In this document: one piece after another, positions 51,668 to 61,606 of the stretch | Position numbering within the stretch: the first letter of the stretch is position 1 | Layout: every line of letters begins with the position of its first letter | NCBI RefSeq assembly: GCF_029210375.1 | Contig: NZ_JARGER010000018.1 | Coordinates: forward strand, 1-64,000 | Source of the DNA: Nocardioides sp. YIM 152315 | GTDB lineage: Bacteria > Actinomycetota > Actinomycetes > Propionibacteriales > Nocardioidaceae | Direction: 5' to 3' | DNA length: 64,000 nucleotides | Notes under the pieces: model-generated | Database searches by the model: none | Told to the model about the DNA's origin: nothing | The model's input: the letters and a program-made list of their open reading frames with translations, nothing else | Program-made: the position numbers and the translations under genes

Positions 51668-53007
51668 CCCTGGCGGAGATCGCGGCCGTCGTGGGCGGGA
51701 GCGTGCACGGCGACCCGACCCTCGTCGTCACCGGCCCCGCCTACGTCGACAGCCGGAGGCCCGAGGCCGCCGGTCTCTTCGTCGCGGTCGTGGGCGAGCG
51801 CGTGGACGGGCACGAGTACGCCGCGGGCGCCCACGCCGTCCTCGGCAGCCGGCCGACCGAGGCACCGACGGTCGTGGTCGCCGATCCCGTCGTCGCGCTC
51901 GGGCGCCTCGCCGGGCACGTCGTGCGCCGGCTCCCCGCGACGGTGCTCGCGCTCACCGGCTCGCAGGGCAAGACCGGCACCAAGGACTACCTCGCCCAGG
52001 TGCTCGCCATGGCCGGGCCGACGGTCGCGACGGCCGGAAGCTTCAACAACGAGCTCGGCCTGCCGCTGACCGTGCTGGGCGCGGACGCAGACACCCGCCA
52101 CCTGGTGCTGGAGATGGGGGCGCGCGGGATCGGCCACATCGCGTACCTCTGCGAGATCGCCCCACCGCACATCGCGGCGGTGATCAACGTCGGCACGGCG
52201 CACGTGGGCGAGTTCGGCTCCCGCGAGGCGATCGCGCTGGCCAAGGGCGAGATCGTGGAGGCGCTGCCCGAGGACGGCGTCGCCGTGCTCAACGCCGACG
52301 ACGAGCTCGTGGCGGCGATGGCCGACCGCACGCACGCGCGGTTGCTGCGGTTCGGCAGCGACGCCGAGGTCACGACCCGGAGCGTGGAGGTGGACGACCT
52401 CTCCCGGCCGACCTTCGAGATCGGCCACGACGGCGCGTGGCACCCGGTCAGGCTGCGCCAGTCGGGCCTGCACCAGGTCCAGAACGCGCTCGCCGCGGCG
52501 ACGATGGCGATCGCGGCCGGCGTGCCGGTCGACCGCGTGGCCGCGGCCCTGTCGGAGGCAGAGCCGGCGTCGCCGATGCGAATGGAGCTCCACGAGCGCG
52601 GCGACGGCCTGCTGGTGATCAACGACGCCTACAACGCCAACCCGGCCTCAATGACGGCCGCGCTCGGCGCGCTCAGGACGATCGGCGAGCGCCGCGGACG
52701 ACGTACGGTCGCCGTCCTCGGGGAGATGCGCGAGCTCGGCGACAGCTCGACGGCGGGCCACCACGAGGTCGGCGAGACCGCGCGGACCCTCGGCATCGAC
52801 GCGGTCGTGGTCGTCGGTGCGGCGGCGGCAGCCATCGCCGAGGGCTACGGCGATGAGGCGATCGTCACGGCGGGGCGCGACGAGGCACTGGCCTGGGTGC
52901 GGGAGAATGTCGCGGGCGCCGACGTCGTGCTGGTCAAGGCCTCGCGCGGAGCCGCCCTGGAGACGATCGCGGACGGACTGCTGGAGGGAGGCGAGACCAC
53001 GCGATGA
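51655..53007 (+). CDS. murF: UDP-MurNAc-pentapeptide synthetase MurF
   Basis: A 450-residue Mur ligase adding D-Ala-D-Ala to the tripeptide. ATP loop [49 protein letters not shown] and [14 protein letters not shown] are the family marks. It begins inside the murE coding end and stops over the mraY start, so all three are coupled. Confidence 0.94.
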   Translation: MLALTLAEIAAVVGGSVHGDPTLVVTGPAYVDSRRPEAAGLFVAVVGERVDGHEYAAGAHAVLGSRPTEAPTVVVADPVVALGRLAGHVVRRLPATVLALTGSQGKTGTKDYLAQVLAMAGPTVATAGSFNNELGLPLTVLGADADTRHLVLEMGARGIGHIAYLCEIAPPHIAAVINVGTAHVGEFGSREAIALAKGEIVEALPEDGVAVLNADDELVAAMADRTHARLLRFGSDAEVTTRSVEVDDLSRPTFEIGHDGAWHPVRLRQSGLHQVQNALAAATMAIAAGVPVDRVAAALSEAEPASPMRMELHERGDGLLVINDAYNANPASMTAALGALRTIGERRGRRTVAVLGEMRELGDSSTAGHHEVGETARTLGIDAVVVVGAAAAAIAEGYGDEAIVTAGRDEALAWVRENVAGADVVLVKASRGAALETIADGLLEGGETTR

Positions 53008-54113
53008 GAGCCATCCTCTTCGGTGGCGGCCTGGCCCTGCTGATCTCGCTGCTCGGCACCCGGGTCGCGATCAACCTCTTCACCCGCTGGGGCTACGGCC
53101 AGGAGATCCGCGACGACGGACCCACCAGCCACCACACCAAGCGCGGCACGCCCACGATGGGCGGCGTCGTGATCATCCTGGCGACCGTCGTGGGCTACTT
53201 CGGCGCGCTGCTGATCACCGCGACCCCGCCGTCGGCGTCCGCGCTGCTGCTGCTCTTCCTCTTCGTCGGGATGGGCCTGGTCGGCTTCCTCGACGACTAC
53301 ATCAAGATCTCCAAGCAGCGCAGCCTCGGCCTGCGCAGCAAGGCGAAGATGATCGGGCAGACCGTGGTCGCCGTCGTCTTCGGCGTGCTGGCGCTCTCCC
53401 CGTGGCTGGAGGACGAGAGCGGCACCACGCCGGCCTCCCAGAACATCTCGTTCCTGCGCGACATCAGCTGGCTGGCGCTGCCGATGTTCCTCGCGGTCGT
53501 CCTGATCTGGGTGATCATCGTCGGCACCAGCAACGGCGTGAACCTCGCCGACGGTCTCGACGGCCTCGCCACCGGCGCCTGCACGATGGTGTTCGCGGCG
53601 TACATGATCGTGAACATCTGGCAGAGCAACCAGTCGTGCGCGGTCGAGGACACCGCGCTCTGCTACGACGTACGAGATCCGCTCGACCTCGCGATCGTGG
53701 CCGCCGCGCTCACCGGCGCGTGCTTCGGCTTCCTGTGGTGGAACGCCTCACCGGCCGCGATCTTCATGGGCGACACCGGGTCGCTCTCGCTCGGCGGCGC
53801 GCTCGCCGGGCTCGCGATCCTGACCCGCACCGAGCTGCTGCTGGTCATCCTCGGCGGCCTCTTCCTCGTGATCACGCTCTCGGTGATGGTGCAGGTGGGC
53901 TTCTTCAAGCTGTCGCGCAGGTCCGGCCTGGTCCGGAAGGTCTTCCGGGTGGGGCCCGGCCACCGCGTCTTCCGGATGGCGCCCCTGCAGCACCACTTCG
54001 AGCTCCTCGGCTGGGAGCAGGTCACGATCGTGATCCGGTTCTGGATCATCACCGGGCTCTGCGTCGCCGGCGGCCTGGGCGTCTTCTACGCCGAGTGGGT
54101 GGCGAGGCTGTAG
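53004..54113 (+). CDS. mraY: Phospho-MurNAc-pentapeptide transferase MraY
   Basis: A 369-residue membrane enzyme with about ten helices, forming lipid I from undecaprenyl phosphate and UDP-MurNAc-pentapeptide. Key cytoplasmic residues are in [39 protein letters not shown] (catalytic Asp pair region) and [16 protein letters not shown], with the HHH-type [13 protein letters not shown] motif near the end. ATG overlaps the murF stop. The stop overlaps the GTG of murD by one base. Confidence 0.95.
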   Translation: MRAILFGGGLALLISLLGTRVAINLFTRWGYGQEIRDDGPTSHHTKRGTPTMGGVVIILATVVGYFGALLITATPPSASALLLLFLFVGMGLVGFLDDYIKISKQRSLGLRSKAKMIGQTVVAVVFGVLALSPWLEDESGTTPASQNISFLRDISWLALPMFLAVVLIWVIIVGTSNGVNLADGLDGLATGACTMVFAAYMIVNIWQSNQSCAVEDTALCYDVRDPLDLAIVAAALTGACFGFLWWNASPAAIFMGDTGSLSLGGALAGLAILTRTELLLVILGGLFLVITLSVMVQVGFFKLSRRSGLVRKVFRVGPGHRVFRMAPLQHHFELLGWEQVTIVIRFWIITGLCVAGGLGVFYAEWVARL

Positions 54114-55588
54114 TGGATCCGACCATCCTCGGCCGGCACGACTCCTGGGAGGGCGTCCGCGCGGTCGTCGCGGGCTTCGGCGTGTCCGGGTTCGCCGCCG
54201 CCGACAACCTCAACCACCTCGGCGCCGACGTGATCGCGCTCGACGAGTCCGAGGCGGGCGACCGCCCCGAGAAGGCCGAGCTCCTCGAGGTCCTCGGCGC
54301 CGACGTGCGCCTCGGCAGCGGAGCCACCGACGCGCTCCCCGACGAGGTCGACCTGCTCGTCGCCTCGCCCGGCTGGAGGCCCACCGCGCCGCTGCTCGCG
54401 CAGGCCGCCGCCCGCGGCGTGCCGATCTGGGGCGAGGTCGAGCTCGCCTGGCGGCTGCGCGACCCCCACCAGCACACGCCGTGGCTGTGCGTCACCGGCA
54501 CCAACGGCAAGACCACGACCGTCCGGATGCTCGACGCGATCCTGCGCGCCGCCGGGCTGCGCAGCGTCGCGGTCGGCAACGTCGGGCTGCCGGTCGTCGA
54601 GGCGGTCATGGATCCCGAGCCGTACGACGTGTTCGCGGTCGAGCTCTCCAGCTTCCAGCTCCACTACACCGACTCGATGGCCGCCGAGGCGGCCGCGGTG
54701 CTCAACATCGCCGAGGACCACCTGGACTGGTACACCGGCCCGTCGGGGATGACCGACTACGCCGCCGACAAGGGCCGCATCTACCGGGGCGTGCAGCGCG
54801 CCTGCGTCTACAACGCGGCAGACCCCGAGACCGAGCGGCTGGTCCGCGCGGCCGACGTGGTCGAGGGCGCCCGGGCGATCGGCTTCACGCTCGGCATGCC
54901 GGCGGTCGGCATGGTCGGCCTGGTCGAGGACATCCTCGCCGACCGGGCGTTCATCGAGCAGCGCCAGACGAGCGCCGCCGAGCTGTGCACCATCGGTGAC
55001 CTCGCACTCAACAACCCGGGAGGGGCGGCTCCACACATGGTCGCCAACGCCCTCGCGGCGGCCGCGCTGGCCCGCGCGCACGGGGTCTCGCAGGCCGCGG
55101 TCCGCGACGGCCTGCGGGCGTTCCGTCCCGACGGCCACCGGATCGCGGTCGTCGGGGAGGCGCGCGGCGTCACCTGGGTCGACGACTCGAAGGCCACCAA
55201 CCCGCATGCCGCGCAGTCGTCGCTGCTGGCCTACGACCCGGTCGTGTGGGTGGCTGGCGGCCTGGCCAAGGGCGCCACGTTCGACGGGCTGGTGCTCGCG
55301 GTGCGGGAGCGGCTGCGCGGCGTCGTGCTCCTCGGGCGGGACCGTGACCTGATCGCCGGCGCGCTTTCGCGACACGCCCCGGATGTGCCCGTGATCGTGG
55401 TCGGCGACGACGAGACTGACCCCGTAGATGGTGGGCATGCCATGGAGCGCGTCGTGGCGGCCGCTGCCGAGTTGTCTCGACCCGGCGACACGGTGCTGCT
55501 GGCCCCGGGATGCGCCTCCATGGACATGTTCACCAACTACGGCGAGCGCGGCGACGCGTTCGCCGACGCCGTACGTCGCAGGCTGTGA
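54113..55588 (+). CDS. murD: UDP-MurNAc-L-Ala-D-Glu ligase MurD
   Basis: A 491-residue Mur ligase adding D-glutamate to UDP-MurNAc-L-Ala. AVVAGFGVSGFAAADNL is the N-terminal Rossmann part, CVTGTNGKTTTVRMLDAIL the ATP loop, LNIAEDHLDWY the Mg/lysine region, PHMVANALAA the ATP-asparagine, and WVDDSKATNPHAA the C-terminal motif. GTG 54113 overlaps the mraY stop (TAGTG). Somewhat longer than E. coli MurD, as usual in actinobacteria. Confidence 0.95.
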   Translation: MDPTILGRHDSWEGVRAVVAGFGVSGFAAADNLNHLGADVIALDESEAGDRPEKAELLEVLGADVRLGSGATDALPDEVDLLVASPGWRPTAPLLAQAAARGVPIWGEVELAWRLRDPHQHTPWLCVTGTNGKTTTVRMLDAILRAAGLRSVAVGNVGLPVVEAVMDPEPYDVFAVELSSFQLHYTDSMAAEAAAVLNIAEDHLDWYTGPSGMTDYAADKGRIYRGVQRACVYNAADPETERLVRAADVVEGARAIGFTLGMPAVGMVGLVEDILADRAFIEQRQTSAAELCTIGDLALNNPGGAAPHMVANALAAAALARAHGVSQAAVRDGLRAFRPDGHRIAVVGEARGVTWVDDSKATNPHAAQSSLLAYDPVVWVAGGLAKGATFDGLVLAVRERLRGVVLLGRDRDLIAGALSRHAPDVPVIVVGDDETDPVDGGHAMERVVAAAAELSRPGDTVLLAPGCASMDMFTNYGERGDAFADAVRRRL

Positions 55589-55607
55589 TCCGGGAGGGGG
55601 ACGCGAG

Positions 55608-56855
55608 ATGACCACCGCGGATCCCCTCGACAGCGGCCACGACCGCTCCGCCGTCGGCGCCTGGTACGCCTCCGCCCGTGCCGCGCTCGACCGGCCGCTG
55701 ACGGCCTACTACCTGCTGCTCGGCGCGTCGGCGCTGCTGCTCACGATCGGGCTGATCATGGTGCTGAGCGCGTCGAGCGTCTACTCCTACGAGCACAACG
55801 ACGGCAACTCCTACGCCATCGTGACCCGCCAGCTGGTGTGGGTGGTGATCGCGATCCCGTGCGCCTTCGTCGCCTCCCGGATGCCGATCGGCGTGGTGCG
55901 CGGGCTGGCCTGGCCCGCACTGGTGGTCTCGATCGTGCTGCTCGCGCTGGTGCGGGTCCCCGGGCTGGGCCGTACCGTCAACGGCAACACGAACTGGCTC
56001 GGCGTCGGGCCGTTCACGATCCAGCCCGCCGAGATCGCCAAGCTCGCGATCGTGCTGTGGGCCGCCCACATCTATGCGCGCAAGGACAAGCGGCTCACGA
56101 ACCTCCACCACGTGCTGATGCCCGTGCTGCCGGGCATCGGGGTCGTGATCGTGCTGGTCATGCTCGGCCGCGACCTCGGCACCGCGCTCGTGCTCTTCGC
56201 GATCCTGCTCGCGGTGCTGTGGGTCGTCGGCGCGCCCGGCCGGCTCTTCGCGATGATGCTCTCGACGATCGGCGTGCTGGCCTTCTACCTCGCCACCACC
56301 AGCCAGCACCGGCTCGACCGCCTGATGACGTTCACCGACCCGTTCAAGGACTACCACTACGCCGGATGGCAGCCGGCCCACGGCCTCTACGCGCTCGCCT
56401 CCGGCGGGATCTTCGGCCAGGGCATCGGCGCAAGCCGCGAGAAGTGGGGCACCCTCCCCGAGGCGCACACCGACTTCATCTTCGCCGTCCTGGGCGAGGA
56501 GCTCGGGCTGGTGGGCACGCTGCTGGTGATCGCGCTCTTCCTCACGATCGCGTACGCCGCGGTGCGTGTCGCGACCCGCACGACCGAGCCGTTCGTGCGC
56601 TACCTGACCTTCGGCATCGTCGTCTGGCTGCTCGGTCAGATGATCATCAACGTCGGCATGGTGCTCGCGCTGCTCCCGGTCATCGGCATCCCGCTGCCCC
56701 TGGTCTCCTACGGTGGCTCGGCCCTCGTGCCCTCGCTCGTCGCGCTCGGCCTGCTGATCGGCTTCGCGCGCCGCGAGCCGGAGGCGGCGCGGGCGCTCGC
56801 GCAGCGCAGGAGGCTCCGCTCGGCCGGCCTCTCCGCGGGCCCCCGTCCCAACTAG
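55608..56855 (+). CDS. ftsW: Septal peptidoglycan polymerase FtsW (SEDS)
   Basis: A 415-residue SEDS glycosyltransferase with about ten membrane helices. Family marks are IMVLSASSVYSYE, TVNGNTNWLGVGPFTIQPAE, LGRDLGTALVLF, GWQPAHGLYALASGGIFGQGIGASREKWGTLPEAHTDFIFAVLGEELG and VIGIPLPLVSYGGSALV. It polymerises lipid II at the septum with FtsI. ATG 55608 follows GGGAGGGGGA, the strong site in an otherwise tight cluster. Confidence 0.95.
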   Translation: MTTADPLDSGHDRSAVGAWYASARAALDRPLTAYYLLLGASALLLTIGLIMVLSASSVYSYEHNDGNSYAIVTRQLVWVVIAIPCAFVASRMPIGVVRGLAWPALVVSIVLLALVRVPGLGRTVNGNTNWLGVGPFTIQPAEIAKLAIVLWAAHIYARKDKRLTNLHHVLMPVLPGIGVVIVLVMLGRDLGTALVLFAILLAVLWVVGAPGRLFAMMLSTIGVLAFYLATTSQHRLDRLMTFTDPFKDYHYAGWQPAHGLYALASGGIFGQGIGASREKWGTLPEAHTDFIFAVLGEELGLVGTLLVIALFLTIAYAAVRVATRTTEPFVRYLTFGIVVWLLGQMIINVGMVLALLPVIGIPLPLVSYGGSALVPSLVALGLLIGFARREPEAARALAQRRRLRSAGLSAGPRPN

Positions 56856-56866
56856 GGTTGTCGACG

Positions 56867-57961
56867 ATGCGCGTTCTCCTCGCCGGCGGCGGCACCGCCG
56901 GACACACCTCGCCCCTGCTCGCCACCGCAGACGCGATCCGGCGGCTGGCCCCCGACCTCGGCATCGAGCCCGAGATCACCTGCCTCGGCACGCCCCGCGG
57001 CCTCGAGAACCGGGTGGTCCCCGAGGCCGGCTACCCGCTCGAGCTGATCCCGCCGGTCCCGCTGCCGCGCCGGCCCAACGCCGATCTCGTCAAGGTCCCG
57101 GCACGCCTGCGCGCGGCGGTGAAGGAGACGCTGGCGGTCCTCGACCGGGTGCGGCCCGACGTCGTCGTCGGCTACGGCGGCTACGTGTCGATGCCGGCCT
57201 ACCTCGCGGCGCGCCGCCGCAAGCTGCCGCTGGTGCTGCACGAGCAGAACGCCGTGCCCGGCCTGGCCAACAAGGCCGGCGCGCGGGTCGCCCAGCGCGT
57301 CGCCGTGAGCTTCCCCGACACGCCGCTGCCCCGGGCGGAGTACGTCGGCCTGCCGATCCGTCCCATGATCTCGGGCCTCGACCGCGCGCGGCTGCGCGCG
57401 GAGGCGCGCTCCTTCTTCGGCCTCGACGCCGACCGGCCGACCCTGCTCGTGACGGGTGGCTCGCAGGGGGCGCGCCGTCTCAACCAGTCGGTCTCCGGCG
57501 CCGCTGGAGCCCTCGCGTCGGCCGGGGTCCAGGTGCTCCACGTGGTCGGCCCGCAGGGCGAGGCGTCGCCCGACGCCGGCGCGGACAGCGACGTGCCGTA
57601 CGTCGTGGTCAACTTCGTCAACCGCATGGACCTCGCCTACGCCGCCGCCGACCTGGTGGTCAGTCGCGCCGGGGCCAGCAGCGTCACCGAGGCCGCGGCC
57701 GTCGGGCTGCCGGCGGTGTTCGTGCCGCTGCCGATCGGCAACGGCGAGCAGGAGCACAACGCCCGGCCCGTCGTCGACGCGGGCGGCGGCCTCCTGGTCG
57801 CCGACGCCGACCTCACCACCGAGTGGGTGCTCGGCACGATCCCGCACCTGGCCAACGACGCCGACAAGCTCGCCTCCATGGGCGCCGCCGCTGCTGCGCT
57901 GATCCCGCGCGACGCCGACGAGCGGCTCGCGCGCATCGTCTTCGAGGCGGCCCGCAGGTGA
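56867..57961 (+). CDS. murG: Lipid II synthase MurG (GlcNAc transferase)
   Basis: A 364-residue GT-B glycosyltransferase adding GlcNAc to lipid I at the inner membrane face. VLLAGGGTAGHTSPLLATADAI is the N-terminal glycine loop, GGYVSMPAYLAA, HEQNAVPGLANK, VTGGSQGARRLNQ and SRAGASSVTEAAAVGLPAVFVPLP with the UDP-GlcNAc residues are present. ATG 56867 is preceded by TAGGGT plus 8 nt, so an internal leaderless promoter is possible. Confidence 0.95.
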   Translation: MRVLLAGGGTAGHTSPLLATADAIRRLAPDLGIEPEITCLGTPRGLENRVVPEAGYPLELIPPVPLPRRPNADLVKVPARLRAAVKETLAVLDRVRPDVVVGYGGYVSMPAYLAARRRKLPLVLHEQNAVPGLANKAGARVAQRVAVSFPDTPLPRAEYVGLPIRPMISGLDRARLRAEARSFFGLDADRPTLLVTGGSQGARRLNQSVSGAAGALASAGVQVLHVVGPQGEASPDAGADSDVPYVVVNFVNRMDLAYAAADLVVSRAGASSVTEAAAVGLPAVFVPLPIGNGEQEHNARPVVDAGGGLLVADADLTTEWVLGTIPHLANDADKLASMGAAAAALIPRDADERLARIVFEAARR

Positions 57962-59328
57962 GGATCCCCGTCCCCGCCGAGATGCTCCCGGTCGAGCGCC
58001 TCGGCCACGTCCACTTCGTCGGCATCGGCGGCGCCGGACTCTCCGGCATCGCGCGCCTCATGCTGGCGCGCGGCACCAGCGTCAGCGGTAGCGACGGCGT
58101 CGACTCCCCGACGCTCGCCGCGCTGCGCGGTCTGGGCGCGACCGTGCACCTCGGCCACGCGGCCGAGCAGGTGGCGGACGCCGACACCCTCGTCGTCTCG
58201 ACCGCCGTGCGCGAGGACAACCCCGAGTACGTCGAGGCGGTGCGCCGGGGGCTGCGCCTGCTGCCGCGGTCGGCCGCCCTCGCCGCGGTGATGGCCGACC
58301 GCCGGGTGGTCGCCGTCGCCGGCACCCACGGCAAGACGACGACGACGTCGCTCCTGACGACCGCGCTCCAGGCCGCAGGGGCGGACCCGACGTACGCCAT
58401 CGGCGGCGAGCTCACCGCGACGGGCGTCAACGCGGCCGAGGGCTCGGGCGACCTCTTCGTGGCCGAGGCCGACGAGAGCGACGGCGCGTTCCTCCACTAC
58501 GCGCCGCACGCGGCGATCGTCACCAACGTCGAGGCCGACCACCTCGACAACTGGGGCACGGAGGCGGCGTACGTCGCGGCCTTCGACGAGTTCGCCGACA
58601 CCGTCGACCCCGACGGGTTCCTGGTCTGCTGCGTCGACGACCCCGGTGCGGAACGGCTCGCCGAGCGGGCGCGCGGGGCCGGGCGTCGTGTCGTCACCGT
58701 GTCGACCCGGGGCGCGGCGGACTTCGGGCCGGACGCCCTCGCGGGCGTCGCGCTCTGGTCGCCGGGGGAGCACTACCTCGCCGACGCGCTGGCGGCGCTG
58801 GCGGCGGGCGTGACGCTCGGCTTCGACGCGACCCAACTGGCGCGCGGCATCGCGTCGTACACCGGCACCAAGCGGCGCATGGAGCGCAAGGGCGAGGCCG
58901 GCGGGGTGCGGGTCTACGACAGCTACGCCCACCATCCGACGGAGATCGCGGGCGATCTCGAGGCCGCGCGGGTGGTCGCGGGGGAGGGACGCGTGGTCGT
59001 GGCCTTCCAGCCGCACCTCGTCTCCCGGACCCGGATCTTCGGCGAGGCGATGGGCGCCGCGCTCGGCGCCGCCGACGAGGTCGTGGTGCTCGACGTCCAC
59101 CTCGCCCGCGAGGACGCCGACCCCGCGGTCACGGGTGCGCTCGTGGCGGGCGCCGTGCCGCTGCCGGCCGAGCGGGTGAGCTTCGTGCCCGACTTCGACG
59201 CCGTCGCGGCCGCGCTCGTCGAGCGCGCCCGGCCGGGCGACCTGGTGCTGACGCTCGGCGCCGGCACGGTCACCGAGGTCGGTCCCCGCGTCCTCGACCT
59301 GCTCTCGCGCGGGCCCGTCGATGGCTAG
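57958..59328 (+). CDS. murC: UDP-MurNAc-L-alanine ligase MurC, with divergent central segment
   Basis: A 456-residue Mur ligase adding L-Ala to UDP-MurNAc. GHVHFVGIGGAGLSGIARLML, AGTHGKTTTTSLLTTALQA, EADESDGAFL, TNVEADHLDNW and YDSYAHHPTEI are clear. The central domain from about residue 245 to 275 is shorter than I expect of actinobacterial MurC, and the usual PGRHNxxNALAA reads PGEHYLADALAA, so the Asn that contacts ATP is replaced by Asp. GTG 57958 overlaps the murG stop. The last 8 nt overlap ftsQ. Confidence 0.92.
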   Translation: MRIPVPAEMLPVERLGHVHFVGIGGAGLSGIARLMLARGTSVSGSDGVDSPTLAALRGLGATVHLGHAAEQVADADTLVVSTAVREDNPEYVEAVRRGLRLLPRSAALAAVMADRRVVAVAGTHGKTTTTSLLTTALQAAGADPTYAIGGELTATGVNAAEGSGDLFVAEADESDGAFLHYAPHAAIVTNVEADHLDNWGTEAAYVAAFDEFADTVDPDGFLVCCVDDPGAERLAERARGAGRRVVTVSTRGAADFGPDALAGVALWSPGEHYLADALAALAAGVTLGFDATQLARGIASYTGTKRRMERKGEAGGVRVYDSYAHHPTEIAGDLEAARVVAGEGRVVVAFQPHLVSRTRIFGEAMGAALGAADEVVVLDVHLAREDADPAVTGALVAGAVPLPAERVSFVPDFDAVAAALVERARPGDLVLTLGAGTVTEVGPRVLDLLSRGPVDG

Positions 59329-60136
59329 GCGCCGCGACCCCGACGAGACCCAGGGCTTCGACGCGCTCCGGGCGGCCCACGAGGACGGTCCGGAGCCGGC
59401 CGCCGACCCGGCGGTCGTGCGGAGCCGGCGCCGGTTCGCCCGCCGCCAGTGGGCGCGACGCTGGCTGACCTGGAAGCCGCTGCTCGCCGTCGTGCTGCTG
59501 CTCGCGCTGGCCGCGGGCGGGTTGTGGCTCGTCTACTTCTCCTCGTACCTGTCGGTCCAGGGGGTGTCGGTCGTGGGGGAGGACCAGCTCACCGCCGCCG
59601 AGGTCGAGCGCGCCGCCGCCGTACCGACCGGCGAGCCGCTCGCCACCGCGGACCTCGACCGGATCCGGACCCGTGTCGAGGCGCTCGCGCCGGTGAGGTC
59701 GGCCGACGTGACCCGGAAGTGGCCCGACGAGGTGCTGATCACCCTCACCGAGCGCCAGGCGGTCGCCGTGGTCAGCATCGGCGGCAAGCTGCGCGGCCTC
59801 GACGAGGAGGGCGTGGACTTCCGCGACTTCGCCCAGGCGCCGCCCGACCTGCCCCGCATCGAGAGCGCCGCCGACACCGGCACGGAGGCGCTCCGCGAGG
59901 GCGCGCTCGTGGTGGCCGCGCTGCCCGGCGACCTGGCCGCGAAGGTCGATCACGTGGACGTCGAGACCGTCGACGAGATCGCGCTCGCGCTCCGCGACGG
60001 CCGCGAGGTGGTGTGGGGGAGCGCGGCGGAGTCCGACGTCAAGGCGGCGGTGCTCGCCGACCTGCTCGCCGTCGCGCCCGACGCCCAGCGCTACGACGTG
60101 AGCGTCCCCGGGCAGCCCACGACCCGCGCGCAGTAG
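59321..60136 (+). CDS. ftsQ: Cell division protein FtsQ (DivIB)
   Basis: A 271-residue bitopic divisome protein. A basic cytoplasmic N-terminus, one membrane helix (PLLAVVLLLALAAGGLWLVYF, ~52-72), then a POTRA domain (LSVQGVSVVGEDQLTAAEVERAA) and a beta domain with VTRKWPDEVLITLTERQAVAVV. It connects FtsL/FtsB to the rest of the septal machinery. ATG 59321 overlaps murC by 8 nt. A strong hairpin begins at its stop codon, so it may end the upstream transcription unit. Confidence 0.92.
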   Translation: MARRRDPDETQGFDALRAAHEDGPEPAADPAVVRSRRRFARRQWARRWLTWKPLLAVVLLLALAAGGLWLVYFSSYLSVQGVSVVGEDQLTAAEVERAAAVPTGEPLATADLDRIRTRVEALAPVRSADVTRKWPDEVLITLTERQAVAVVSIGGKLRGLDEEGVDFRDFAQAPPDLPRIESAADTGTEALREGALVVAALPGDLAAKVDHVDVETVDEIALALRDGREVVWGSAAESDVKAAVLADLLAVAPDAQRYDVSVPGQPTTRAQ

Positions 60137-60188
60137 CGGGTCGTCCGCCTCTCGAGGGTGCAGCGCACCGCGTCGGGCGGACGACCCG
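60137..60188 (+). terminator. Strong hairpin between ftsQ and ftsZ
   Basis: Perfect 13-nt arms (60137-60149 and 60176-60188, CGGGTCGTCCGCC and its complement) start immediately after the ftsQ stop. A smaller stem GGTGC/GCACC (60157-60169) is nested inside. There is no U-tract, but the stem is the strongest in the cluster. It may terminate or attenuate transcription before ftsZ. Confidence 0.65.
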
Positions 60189-60243
60189 GCGTGTCGCCAC
60201 GAAATGCCCCGGCCCGCTGCCTACTGTCTTCAGCACGGCGAGG

Positions 60244-60274
60244 TTGACATAACTATAACCCTCAGGTTGAGGGT
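60244..60274 (+). promoter_or_regulatory. AT-richer ftsZ promoter region with a 7-bp palindrome
   Basis: TTGACA (60244-60249) and TATAAC (60254-60259) are the least GC-rich sequence of the cluster and overlap a palindrome, ACCCTCA (60258-60264) with TGAGGGT (60268-60274). The two hexamers are too close together to be one -35/-10 pair, so the exact start is uncertain; the palindrome may bind a regulator. Confidence 0.5.
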
Positions 60275-60310
60275 CAGGGTTGATGACACGCCGACCGGAC
60301 CACATCGGAG

Positions 60311-60373
60311 CAGACCCGCACAGACCCCGCACAGACCCCGCACAGACCCCGCACAGACCGCAACAGACCGGCA
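60311..60373 (+). repeat. Tandem 11-bp repeats in the ftsZ leader
   Basis: Three perfect units of CAGACCCCGCA (60321-60353) are flanked by degenerate copies on both sides (60311-60320 and 60354-60373). They are in the untranslated leader, 34 nt before the ftsZ start. Copy number could vary between strains. Confidence 0.85.
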
Positions 60374-60406
60374 CGATCCGAACGAGCAGCGAGAGGCGAG
60401 ATCGCC

Positions 60407-61606
60407 GTGGCAGCAGCACAGAACTACCTGGCCATCATCAAGGTCGTGGGCATCGGTGGTGGTGGTGTCAACGCCGTCAACCGGATGATCGAGGTCGGCC
60501 TCAAGGGCGTCGAGTTCATCGCGATCAACACCGATGCGCAGGCCCTCCTGATGAGCGACGCCGACGTCAAGCTCGACATCGGCCGCGAGCTCACCCGCGG
60601 GCTCGGCGCGGGTGCCAACCCCGAGGTGGGCGCGAAGGCGGCCGACGACCACGCCGACGAGATCGAAGAGGTGCTCAAGGGCGCCGACATGGTGTTCGTC
60701 ACCGCGGGCGAGGGCGGCGGCACCGGCACGGGCGGCGCGCCCGTCGTCGCGCGGATCGCGCGCTCGCTCGGCGCGCTCACGATCGGCGTCGTGACCCGCC
60801 CGTTCGCCTTCGAGGGGCGCCGCCGCGCCAACTCCGCCGAGGAGGGCATCGCGCAGCTGCGCGACGAGGTCGACACCCTCATCGTGATCCCCAACGACCG
60901 ACTGCTGTCGATCAGCGACCGCAACGTGTCGGTGCTCGACGCGTTCAAGCAGGCCGACCAGGTGCTGCTGCAGGGCGTCTCGGGCATCACCGACCTGATC
61001 ACCACCCCGGGCCTGATCAACCTCGACTTCGCCGACGTGAAGTCGGTGATGTCCAACGCCGGCTCGGCCCTGATGGGCATCGGCTCGGCGCGCGGCGACG
61101 ACCGCTCGGTCGCAGCGGCGGAGATGGCGGTGTCCAGCCCGCTGCTCGAGGCGAGCATCGACGGCGCGCACGGCGTGCTGCTCTCGATCGCCGGTGGCTC
61201 CGACCTCGGGCTGTTCGAGATCAACGAGGCCGCAGCGCTCGTCGCCGAGGCCGTGCACCCCGAGGCGAACATCATCTTCGGCGCGACCATCGACGACGCG
61301 CTCGGCGACGAGGTGCGGGTGACCGTGATCGCCGCCGGCTTCGACGGCGGTCAGCCGAAGCGCCGCGACGAGGGCGCGGTCCTGCGCCGCGACCCCCGCC
61401 CGCAGCAGACGCAGGCCGAGACGCGGGCTGCCGCCCAGGCGGTCGCGACCCGCCAGTCCGAGGCCGAGAAGCCGCGGGAGAAGGTCGACGCCGCACCGGC
61501 CCGGCCGGCCCAGGAGTCCCGCCCGACCCAGCCCGCGCCGCGGCAGGCACCGCCCCAGGTCCAGTTCGACGACGACGACCTGGACGTGCCCGACTTCCTC
61601 AAGTGA
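60407..61606 (+). CDS. ftsZ: Cell division protein FtsZ
   Basis: A 399-residue tubulin-like GTPase forming the Z ring. [17 protein letters not shown] starts the GTP-binding domain, [12 protein letters not shown] is the tubulin signature loop, and NDRLLSI and NLDFADVK (T7 catalytic loop) follow. A ~70-residue Gln/Pro/Arg-rich linker leads to the C-terminal peptide [11 protein letters not shown] that binds SepF and other partners. GTG 60407 follows GAGAGGCGA. Transcription probably starts in the 270-nt leader. Confidence 0.97.
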   Translation: MAAAQNYLAIIKVVGIGGGGVNAVNRMIEVGLKGVEFIAINTDAQALLMSDADVKLDIGRELTRGLGAGANPEVGAKAADDHADEIEEVLKGADMVFVTAGEGGGTGTGGAPVVARIARSLGALTIGVVTRPFAFEGRRRANSAEEGIAQLRDEVDTLIVIPNDRLLSISDRNVSVLDAFKQADQVLLQGVSGITDLITTPGLINLDFADVKSVMSNAGSALMGIGSARGDDRSVAAAEMAVSSPLLEASIDGAHGVLLSIAGGSDLGLFEINEAAALVAEAVHPEANIIFGATIDDALGDEVRVTVIAAGFDGGQPKRRDEGAVLRRDPRPQQTQAETRAAAQAVATRQSEAEKPREKVDAAPARPAQESRPTQPAPRQAPPQVQFDDDDLDVPDFLK

